The notes below the pieces were generated by a model, which was not told the origin of the DNA, did not search any database, and saw nothing but the letters and a program-made list of their open reading frames with translations. From CAYWHE01 sp964458125 (GTDB lineage: Bacteria; Bacteroidota; Bacteroidia; AKYH767-A; OLB10), in NCBI GenBank assembly GCA_964458125.1, contig CAYWHE010000078.1, forward strand, positions 1-16,403: a stretch of 16,403 nt of DNA, in the 5' to 3' direction. Each line of letters opens with the position of its first letter. The first letter of the stretch is position 1. Shown in pieces: positions 6,793 through 13,612 of this stretch. The position numbers and the translations under genes are program-made.

Positions 6793-8448
6793 TTATTTCT
6801 GTAATTCCAGGGCCATTTTTACCGCATCATAGGCATTCACGACCCCACCGGTGGCCGAGAGATTTCCAAACCTGGTTTTCTTTTTTTGTCTGTTTTTTTC
6901 TGACGGCATAAAAACACGGAGTTTCCGGTGGCTGGTAACGGAATCCATAATGATTTTTTTTACCTGCGTCGCGGTAAGTTCCGGAAAATAAGAAAACAGC
7001 ATGGCTGCAATGCCTGATACAACCGGTGCGGCGAAGCTGGTTCCGCTGCCGGTTTCATAAGCGTCTCCGGGCTTCAGGGAAAGGATGTTCACGCCCGGTG
7101 CAAAAAGATCTACGGTTTGGCGGCCATAGTTGGAGAATTTTCCCGCCAGTGATTTGCCGGCTTTGCTTGTGCTGGCACCGACGGTGAGCCAGTGTCCGGA
7201 AAACTCCGTTCCGTTCTCCAGTTTAGGGGATGGATACTGAGTCTTCGTATCGGTATTTTCTGCCTCGTTACCGGCGGAATGAACGATCAGGACATCCTTT
7301 TTAACTGCTTCCGAGATGGCTTCGTCAACAAGTGATTTCTCCGGGGAATAGCTTTTACCGAAACTGCAGTTGATGACACGCGCTCCGTTCCGGACGGCAT
7401 ACCGTATGGCGCCGGCAACATCCCGGTCCCGTTCATCTCCGTCGGGCACGGCCAGCACTGGCATTATCAGCGCATGGTCTGCAATTCCGTTGATGCCTGT
7501 ATGGTTATTCCGGCCCGCGGCTATAATGCCGCTCACGAAGGTTCCATGTCCGGGCTTTTCACCCGTCACATTATTGTTTCCGTAACCATAATTTTCCGGA
7601 CTGGCGGCATTAGCTGAATGTCCGCGGGGATTATATTCCAGGTTCAGGTGAAAAAACAGGTGATTGTAATTATTTTCCTTTATTGCTTCCAGGTCCTGAA
7701 GCGAGTAACCGATCTGATCAAGATACAACAGGTAATTTCTGGATTTTCTAACCATATCCTGCATAGGATTGGATTGTCGTATATCGTTTAGAGTTGGGTT
7801 TTCTTTTCCCGTAAAATCCTTCATGTTTGCCAGGGCGGTCACGTAACCCTTGTAGACGATGTCTATTTTTTCTTTTTCCGCTTTGTATTTACCGAGTTTG
7901 TCATCGTATTCCTTTCTGGCAGTTTCGACCATTTTTAAATATGCCGGGTCGGGTTTGGCCACGTCTGTGTTGGTTGCATAGCCATATTTGGTGTTGTAAT
8001 CCCGTACGATCCTGGTTAACTCATAAGTATCGTAAGTAATGGATTCTCCCTTTTCGTTCACCAGGAAATTCCAGCCGTGAATATCATCAACATACCCGTT
8101 CCGGTCATCATCAATACCGTTGCCGGGAATTTCATTTTCATTGGTCCAGATATGCTCCTTCAGATCCTCATGTTGGATATCCACACCTCCGTCAATGACA
8201 GCCACGATAACGGTTTTGCCCTGTCGTCCTGAAAGCAGGTCACGGTATGCCTTATCCATCAGGGCACCTTCCATGTCCAGGCTGTCGGGTGAGGCATTAT
8301 ACCAGTTCAGGAACCTGAGGTCGGCGGTATCGATGGATGCAGTAACCGGCCTGATGGCTGCAGTCTGTGCCAGCATAGTGCCTGTGAAAACAAGGGAGCA
8401 AAAGAAAATCCCAAGCCTTTTTGGAAAGCCAATAACTTTATTTGTCAT
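6793..8448 (-). CDS. Secreted S8 (subtilisin-like) serine peptidase
   Basis: From the ATG at 8448 the protein has 551 residues. It begins with a signal peptide (basic start, hydrophobic IFFCSLVFTGTMLAQ, cleavage near residue 28). All catalytic residues are visible: Asp86 in VAVIDGGVD, His301 in GHGTFVSGIIAAG, Asn394 in SAGNEAEN (oxyanion hole) and Ser471 in GSGTSFAAPVVSG. Between Asp and His there are about 215 residues instead of the roughly 30 of subtilisin; about 150 of these form a helical Lys/Glu-rich insert, with a calcium-loop-like GIDDDRNGYVDD just after the Asp motif. No T9SS sorting domain is present, so it should stay in the periplasm or leave by another route. An ATG at 8478 would put extra residues before the signal peptide and is less likely. 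The gene lies 39 bases after the head-GIN gene and 43 before the T9SS cargo gene. Confidence 0.93.
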   Translation of the reverse strand: MTNKVIGFPKRLGIFFCSLVFTGTMLAQTAAIRPVTASIDTADLRFLNWYNASPDSLDMEGALMDKAYRDLLSGRQGKTVIVAVIDGGVDIQHEDLKEHIWTNENEIPGNGIDDDRNGYVDDIHGWNFLVNEKGESITYDTYELTRIVRDYNTKYGYATNTDVAKPDPAYLKMVETARKEYDDKLGKYKAEKEKIDIVYKGYVTALANMKDFTGKENPTLNDIRQSNPMQDMVRKSRNYLLYLDQIGYSLQDLEAIKENNYNHLFFHLNLEYNPRGHSANAASPENYGYGNNNVTGEKPGHGTFVSGIIAAGRNNHTGINGIADHALIMPVLAVPDGDERDRDVAGAIRYAVRNGARVINCSFGKSYSPEKSLVDEAISEAVKKDVLIVHSAGNEAENTDTKTQYPSPKLENGTEFSGHWLTVGASTSKAGKSLAGKFSNYGRQTVDLFAPGVNILSLKPGDAYETGSGTSFAAPVVSGIAAMLFSYFPELTATQVKKIIMDSVTSHRKLRVFMPSEKNRQKKKTRFGNLSATGGVVNAYDAVKMALELQK

Positions 8449-8487
8449 GAATATGGAGAAAACCGGTCCGGATGGCAATTTACGAAA

Positions 8488-9198
8488 TTACTCCGATTTT
8501 TCAATGCTTCCGCTGCCTGAAACGGAAGGAAGAATATTGGAGGGAGAACCTTTATACTGAATTGTTCCGCTTCCGGTGACGCTTGCTTTTAAAACACCGG
8601 AAGGAAAAATCCTGGCCTGACCGGAACCGGATACGGAAGCCTGGCAGTCACCGGTCCTGTGTTCCATGGCTTCAATTACACCCGAGCCGCTGATATCCAT
8701 GGCTGAGGAATTGCTGTTGCCTCTGATTTGCAGGTTCCCCGAGCCAGAAACATCAGCCTTTAGGTGATCACAGATAATATCCATATCCATATTACCAGAA
8801 CCGTTTATTTCAAGTTGAATGGTTCCTGTTTTAATGGTGTTGGATGAACGGATATTGCCAGATCCGTTTAATTCCAAGGCATTGAGGCGATTCACCGAAA
8901 TATACAGGATGATGGGCTTGCTGTCCATGATGTGCTTATCGCTGGAGATAATCAGTTTTTTCGATTTGACCCTGGCATCGATCACGGGCATGAGGTTTTC
9001 CTGGGCGCTGATCATGAAACTCTGATCCATGCTGTCGGTGATTACAACATCGGCATCCAGGTTGAGTTCAAGGGAATTAAATGGTTCCACGTTCCTGGTG
9101 GCCATAGTGGGTTCACCGCTGCCCCTGATATAATTGCGGCAGGAATTAAACAGGGCCGGCATCGCACACAGTAACAGGATCGGTACATATTTTTTCAT
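8488..9198 (-). CDS. Head-GIN (DUF2807) domain lipoprotein
   Basis: From the ATG at 9198 the protein has 236 residues. It starts with a lipoprotein signal (MKKYVPILLLCAMPALFNSC, lipidated Cys20); the longer open frame upstream would bury this signal and is rejected. Residues 30-105 form the globular 'head' (FNSLELNLDADVVIT, then MISAQENLMPVIDARVKSKKL). Residues 107-232 form a beta-helix-like stack of seven SGSG-type turns (NGSGNI, NGSGNM, SGSGNL, SGSGVI, SGSGQA, TGSGTI, SGSGSI). DUF2807 proteins are common putative adhesins in Bacteroidota, and their function is poorly known. The protein should be anchored in the outer membrane or face the periplasm. It is the first gene of a likely three-gene operon with the S8 peptidase and T9SS cargo, and is divergent from the propeller lipoprotein. 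I saw no good TAnnTTTG promoter for it. Confidence 0.92.
   Translation of the reverse strand: MKKYVPILLLCAMPALFNSCRNYIRGSGEPTMATRNVEPFNSLELNLDADVVITDSMDQSFMISAQENLMPVIDARVKSKKLIISSDKHIMDSKPIILYISVNRLNALELNGSGNIRSSNTIKTGTIQLEINGSGNMDMDIICDHLKADVSGSGNLQIRGNSNSSAMDISGSGVIEAMEHRTGDCQASVSGSGQARIFPSGVLKASVTGSGTIQYKGSPSNILPSVSGSGSIEKSE
8503..8880 (-). repeat. Seven SGSG-turn repeats of the head-GIN protein
   Basis: Seven copies of an (S/N/T)GSGx(I/L/M/A) turn recur at 15-22 residue intervals over residues 107-232 of the head-GIN lipoprotein. They mark successive rungs of a right-handed beta-helix-like fold, as is usual in DUF2807. Confidence 0.8.
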
Positions 9199-9231
9199 AC
9201 GATAAGTTTTAACCCGATACAATAAAAAGGT

Positions 9232-9239
9232 TATATTTG
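9232..9239 (+). promoter_or_regulatory. -7 element of the propeller lipoprotein promoter
   Basis: TATATTTG matches the Bacteroidota TAnnTTTG -7 element exactly. The start of transcription would fall near 9246, about 20 bases before the ATG at 9266. The -33 position holds only a T-run (9207-9210), so this half is weak. It lies in the 67-base gap between two divergent genes. Confidence 0.5.
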
Positions 9240-9265
9240 GTTCTGTAAAGGTATAAAACCTGCTC

Positions 9266-10432
9266 ATGAAAAACACCATCTGTTTTCTCCAATTAATTTC
9301 AGTCCTGCTTTTTTCCGGTTGTCTCAATGAGAAACCGGTTCAGAAAAGTGAGGTGCCGTCCTTTACTTTTATTACGGGAGGGAGCGGGGATGAAACCGCC
9401 AACGACCTGGTTGTTTCGGAAGAGGGCGATATATTCTGTTTCGGAACCACGACTTCCTTAACCTACGGGGGCAAGGATTTTTATATCGTGAAAACCAGCC
9501 GTGACGGGAAGATTTTATTTACCAGTCATTATGGTTCTGACAAGGATGAAGTGGGTTACGCCATGACCTTTACGGATGACGGAGGTCTGATGCTTGCCGG
9601 ATATACCAATGGATATGGGGCTTTGAGCAAGGACTTTTTAACGGTTAAAATCAATTCATCCGGGGATATTTTAAAATACCAGACCTACCCGGGTGGCCAT
9701 GATGAAGTTGGAACGGCTATCCTGCGAATTCCCGGTGATGGTTATCTGCTGGGTGGTTTCAGGGAAACACCCTTGAAGGGAAGGGATTTCCTTTTGATCA
9801 GGATCGATCCGGACGGGCAGGAACGATGGCATAAAACCTATGGCGGGTTGCAGGACGATTATATCAGCAGTATGTGCTCAGATGGATTCGGAAACCTGGT
9901 TGTATTTGGAAATACTATCAGTTACGGAGCCGGAAATCAGGATTTTTACCTGATGAAACTGGATCAAAACGGGGATTCTCTCTGGGCCAGGACCTATGGA
10001 AGCAGCGATTATGAACAGGCCGGAAGCGTGGTGAGGACACCGGACGGTTATTACCTTTGTGGCCATACTGCAGGATTCGGGCACCCGGAACACCAGGTTT
10101 ACCTCGTTAAAACAGACCCGGACGGGTTCCAGGTTTGGGACAAGCAATATGGCGGGGTCATGCATGACGGGGCCGAGAAAATGCTTTTAACGGACAATGG
10201 AAGCCTGGTTATGGCCGGCTATTCCTCAAGTTATGGAAACGGGGACATGGATTTTCTCCTGGTTCAGGCAGATGCCAGCGGTAACCTGGAAAGGACTCAA
10301 TCCTTCGGCAATGCAGGCCCTGATGCAGCATTCGGACTGGCATCGTCATCAACATCCTGGTACCTGGCTGGATACACCACGGACAGCCTGAATGCAACCA
10401 GTGATCTGATGCTTATTAAAACAGCAAAGTGA
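9266..10432 (+). CDS. Seven-repeat beta-propeller lipoprotein
   Basis: This 388-residue protein has a lipoprotein signal (MKNTICFLQLISVLLFSGC, Cys19). The rest, residues 33-388, is built of seven repeats of about 50 residues following the pattern (W)xxTYGGxxxDxAxxxxxtxDGGyxxaGxTxSyGxGxxDfxlvKxDxxGxx. Seven such units make a closed seven-bladed propeller. These repeats are widespread in Bacteroidota and are often annotated only as hypothetical or as repeat proteins in T9SS cargo; here there is no sorting domain and lipidation provides the anchor. It lacks catalytic motifs, so it is more likely a binding or scaffolding protein at the envelope; this is inference. It is divergent from the head-GIN gene and has a good -7 element 27-34 bases upstream. 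The ATG at 9266 is the only start that leaves a proper lipoprotein signal. Confidence 0.88.
   Translation: MKNTICFLQLISVLLFSGCLNEKPVQKSEVPSFTFITGGSGDETANDLVVSEEGDIFCFGTTTSLTYGGKDFYIVKTSRDGKILFTSHYGSDKDEVGYAMTFTDDGGLMLAGYTNGYGALSKDFLTVKINSSGDILKYQTYPGGHDEVGTAILRIPGDGYLLGGFRETPLKGRDFLLIRIDPDGQERWHKTYGGLQDDYISSMCSDGFGNLVVFGNTISYGAGNQDFYLMKLDQNGDSLWARTYGSSDYEQAGSVVRTPDGYYLCGHTAGFGHPEHQVYLVKTDPDGFQVWDKQYGGVMHDGAEKMLLTDNGSLVMAGYSSSYGNGDMDFLLVQADASGNLERTQSFGNAGPDAAFGLASSSTSWYLAGYTTDSLNATSDLMLIKTAK
9362..10429 (+). repeat. Seven tandem propeller-blade repeats
   Basis: Seven units of 46-53 residues share YGG/YGS near the start, a central G(Y/F)-type strand ending in AGYT or FGNT, and D(F/Y)xL(V/I)K followed by D..G. 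Blades start near residues 33, 85, 137, 188, 240, 291 and 343. The copies are diverged and in phase. Confidence 0.8.
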
Positions 10433-10519
10433 AATTCGGGAGGTTTTTCAATCAACGGTTGTCGTCTGTACATGCTTCCTGAACCGGCACGGCCCGCGGG
10501 TTAATATTTTTCCAGGTGA

Positions 10520-10549
10520 TCTGTAAATTCATCTAAATTCCTACTTTTG
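10520..10549 (+). promoter_or_regulatory. Promoter of the dipeptidyl peptidase III gene
   Basis: TACTTTTG (10542-10549) matches TAnnTTTG exactly, with TCTG (10520-10523, three of four bases of TTTG) 18 bases upstream. Transcription should start near 10556. That leaves about 45 bases before ATG 10602 but almost no leader before ATG 10560, which supports 10602 as the start. Confidence 0.6.
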
Positions 10550-10601
10550 CGCCTTCCTGATGCCTTATACGCAGGCAGGTTATGAAAATAAAACTTATCT
10601 T

Positions 10602-12668
10602 ATGAAAGTTACAAAATACTGTTTACTGGTCGCCGTGATCTTTGCTTCCTGTAAACCAAAAGAAAACCAGACAGCCACCGACAGTAACCCGACGGTAAAT
10701 GCCGATACGGTATTTTCCTTTGAAGGAGACCGGTTTGCTGATATCTCCGTACTTCGTTACCGTATCGAAGGTTTTGAAGAGTTGCCGCTTCAACAAAAAC
10801 AACTCGCCTATTACCTGTATATGGCGGGCATGTCGGGACGGGATATTTTCTATGACCAGAAATATAAATACAACCTGCAGATCCGCAAGACACTGGAGGC
10901 CATCCTGTCTACCTATTCAGGGGATAAGAATTCGGATGAGTACGGCAAATTCCTCGTATACGCCAAGCGTTTCTTTTTTTCGAATGGCGTCCACCATCAC
11001 TATTCCAATATGAAGTTTGTACCGGAATGCAGTTTTGAATATTTTGCTGAACTGGTTAAAAACTGCGATCAGTCGAAACTGCCGCTGGACGGCATGAAAG
11101 CCGATTCCTTCACCACCTACCTGCGACCGATCCTGTTTGATGAGCAGCTGGACGCTAAAAATGTGGATTTGGGTCCCGACCGGGATAATGTGGTGTCATC
11201 CAAAAACAACCTGTATGAAGGCGTCACGCAAAAGGAGGTGGATGAGTTTTACAGGAAGAAAAGCATCACGGGCGTTAAGGAACAGCCGGCCTACGGCCTG
11301 AATTCAAAACTGGTGAAGGAGAACGGGAAGATCGTAGAGAAAACCTGGATGGCCGGAGGTATGTATAGTCCGGCCATCGAACGGATTATTTACTGGCTGG
11401 AAAAGGCCGTTACAGTTGCCGAAAATGAGACACAGAAAGACGTGTTATCCAAACTCATCCGTTTTTACAAGACCGGAGACCTGAAGGATTATGACACCTA
11501 TTGCATAGCCTGGGTGGGGGATACGGCTTCCCGTATTGATTTTGCAAATGGATTTATTGAGGTATACCGGGATGCAGCACAGAAGCGGGGCAGTTATGAG
11601 GCTGTACTGTCCATGAAGGACCTGGAGGCCACCAAACGAATTTCCGCCATCTCGCATGAGGCGCAGTGGTTCGAGGACCATTCTCCCATCAGCGATAAGC
11701 ATAAGAAAAGAAATGTAAGGGGAATTTCCGCCAAGGTTATTACGGTGATTAATGAATGTGGTGATGCAGCACCTTCAACCCCCATCGGCATCAACCTTCC
11801 CAACCAGGAATGGATTCGCGAGCAGCATGGCAGCAAATCGGTTTCCCTTGGTAATATCGTGGAATCGTATAATTATGTGAAGGCCAAAAGCCCCGCTGTA
11901 AAGGAATTCGGGGTGGATGAAGAAGTGATTGAACGGATAAAGAAGTATGGCGCCCTGGCGGGTGATCTGCATACCGATATGCATGAAGTGATCGGACATG
12001 CATCCGGTCAGATTAATCCCGGTGTGGGTACCACCGATGTGACCCTGGAGAATTACGCCGGTACGCTGGAAGAAGCCCGTGCCGACCTGGTGGGCCTGTA
12101 TTACGTCATGGATCCGAAACTGGTGGATATTGGCGTAATGCCCTCTACCGATGTCGGAAAGGCCGGCTACGACAATTACATCATGAACGGGCTAATGCTT
12201 CAGTTATACCGTATAAAACCCGGTGATAACCTGGAGGAAGCGCATATGCGCAACCGGCAGTTAATCGCCGGATGGGCCTTTGAGCATGGAAGCAAGGATA
12301 AAGTCATTGAGCGGGTTACCCGGGAAGGTAAAACCTATTTTAAAATCAATGATTATGAAAGGCTGCGCGGGCTTTTCGGGGAACTGTTAAGGGAGATTCA
12401 GCGCATCAAGTCCGAAGGGGATTTCCAAGCAGGAAAAAATCTTGTTGAAAATTACGGAGTCAAGGTTGACCAGGCACTGCTGGAAGAAGTCCATAAGCGT
12501 TACGAACCATTGAATATAGCGCCATATATGGGTTTTATTCAGCCCAGGCTGGTGCCTGTGATGGCAGGAGAGACCATACAGGATGTCCGGGTGGAGTATC
12601 CATCTGATTTTATTGACCAGATGCTTGAATATGGAAAGGACTTCGGTTTTCTGCCGGTTCACAACTGA
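10602..12668 (+). CDS. Dipeptidyl peptidase III (M49), lipoprotein form
   Basis: From the ATG at 10602 the protein has 688 residues, the usual size of the M49 family. The zinc site is complete: HEVIGH at residues 461-466 (family motif HExxGH, both His bind zinc and Glu462 is the general base) and EEARAD at 490-495, whose second Glu (491) is the third zinc ligand by analogy with EECRAE of human DPP III. The enzyme removes dipeptides from the N-terminus of short peptides. It opens with a lipoprotein signal (MKVTKYCLLVAVIFASC, Cys17), so it should be membrane-anchored outside the cytoplasm, unlike the cytosolic eukaryotic enzymes. ATG 10560 would add 14 residues before this signal and is less likely, also given the promoter position. 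The SprT-like gene follows after 41 bases and is probably cotranscribed. Its likely role is nutrition from peptides. Confidence 0.95.
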   Translation: MKVTKYCLLVAVIFASCKPKENQTATDSNPTVNADTVFSFEGDRFADISVLRYRIEGFEELPLQQKQLAYYLYMAGMSGRDIFYDQKYKYNLQIRKTLEAILSTYSGDKNSDEYGKFLVYAKRFFFSNGVHHHYSNMKFVPECSFEYFAELVKNCDQSKLPLDGMKADSFTTYLRPILFDEQLDAKNVDLGPDRDNVVSSKNNLYEGVTQKEVDEFYRKKSITGVKEQPAYGLNSKLVKENGKIVEKTWMAGGMYSPAIERIIYWLEKAVTVAENETQKDVLSKLIRFYKTGDLKDYDTYCIAWVGDTASRIDFANGFIEVYRDAAQKRGSYEAVLSMKDLEATKRISAISHEAQWFEDHSPISDKHKKRNVRGISAKVITVINECGDAAPSTPIGINLPNQEWIREQHGSKSVSLGNIVESYNYVKAKSPAVKEFGVDEEVIERIKKYGALAGDLHTDMHEVIGHASGQINPGVGTTDVTLENYAGTLEEARADLVGLYYVMDPKLVDIGVMPSTDVGKAGYDNYIMNGLMLQLYRIKPGDNLEEAHMRNRQLIAGWAFEHGSKDKVIERVTREGKTYFKINDYERLRGLFGELLREIQRIKSEGDFQAGKNLVENYGVKVDQALLEEVHKRYEPLNIAPYMGFIQPRLVPVMAGETIQDVRVEYPSDFIDQMLEYGKDFGFLPVHN

Positions 12669-12709
12669 TACGTGTCGTTTTACCATTGTATTTCATTTGA
12701 ATTTTTCCC

Positions 12710-13333
12710 TTGACGGAAGTTGAAATTGAAAAAACGCTCGGGGTTTATTTGCCTCCGGCGGCGGTATCCCCGTGTGCCGCCATGTTGATTAAAAACAGGG
12801 TACACCTTAAAATTACCCGGTCCAGGTTATCCAAACATGGCGATTACCGGGCTCCACACCGGGAGTCCGGCCACCGGATCAGCATCAATCATAACCTCAA
12901 CCCCTATATGTTCCTGTTGACCTTTCTTCATGAAATAGCTCACCTGGAAACCTATAATTTGTATCAGCATAAGGTGGATGCGCACGGCAAGGAATGGAAG
13001 GCAGTTTTCCGGCAGGTACTGAAGCCATTCCTGGATGAAGGGATTTTTCCGGGAGAAGTCATCGGAACGCTTGAGCGTTATCTCATCAACCCAAAAGCGG
13101 GCAGTTGCGCGGATCCGGAATTATATAAAGCCTTGAGGATATTTGATGTCACCAATCACCATGTCCTGCTGGAAAATTTACCGGAAGGATGTTATTTCAA
13201 AATACGGGGTTACAAAAATATTTTTATTAAGGGAAAGCGTCTCCGGAAATTTTTTCACTGTCAAATGCAACACTCCAAAAGGGAATTCAGGATTTCCGCC
13301 GTTGCCGAGGTGCAGCAGGTTGGAATGTTTTGA
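12710..13333 (+). CDS. SprT-like zinc metalloprotease-fold protein (TTG start)
   Basis: This 207-residue protein carries the SprT-like signature: HEIAHL at residues 74-79 (HExxH) and a further His92 in DAHGKEWK that should complete the zinc site. Flanking stretches such as GDYRAPH, HRISINHNLNPYMFL and the C-terminal strands (FKIRGYKNIFIKGKRLRKFF, EFRISAVAEV) match the common Bacteroidota SprT-like proteins as I recall them. The substrate is unknown; eukaryotic Spartan relatives degrade DNA-protein crosslinks, but that should not be carried over. An in-frame TGA lies at 12698-12700, and the next in-frame ATG (12782) would remove the conserved LGVYLPPA N-terminus, so TTG at 12710 is the best start. 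It follows the DPP III gene by 41 bases. No signal peptide is present, so it is cytoplasmic. Confidence 0.88.
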   Translation: MTEVEIEKTLGVYLPPAAVSPCAAMLIKNRVHLKITRSRLSKHGDYRAPHRESGHRISINHNLNPYMFLLTFLHEIAHLETYNLYQHKVDAHGKEWKAVFRQVLKPFLDEGIFPGEVIGTLERYLINPKAGSCADPELYKALRIFDVTNHHVLLENLPEGCYFKIRGYKNIFIKGKRLRKFFHCQMQHSKREFRISAVAEVQQVGMF

Positions 13334-13612
13334 GGAAAGAACGGGACATGCATGCATGAAATTCCATTTACGGGGCAGCGTATCCTGCAAGTCCTTTGTT
13401 TGTTGTGCCATGGCAAAGGTCAGATAGGATGGTCATGTACAAATGGAAAAGGTTCTCCGGACCTGGCGGGAGGAAGCCATGAACCCCAGGCAGCGACAGC
13501 AAATCTGGACCTGGGAGGCGGTCGGCGGAGACAGCCAACCATGGACCGGAATCGTTGCATTCGGGATGCCAACCGGTAATGGGCGTGGGTCAGGCTTCTT
13601 CCGGGGACCGGA

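Noticed and set aside
13340..13360. CATGCATGCATG as a regulatory site
   Set aside because: It is a simple alternating palindrome at the end of a gene, with no promoter nearby.
13334..13612. Possible small gene between the SprT-like gene and cphA (for example the open frame 13352-13579)
   Set aside because: The peptide is of low complexity with no family likeness, and the two flanking genes converge here, so the gap is most likely a plain 3' spacer; no clear terminator was seen either.
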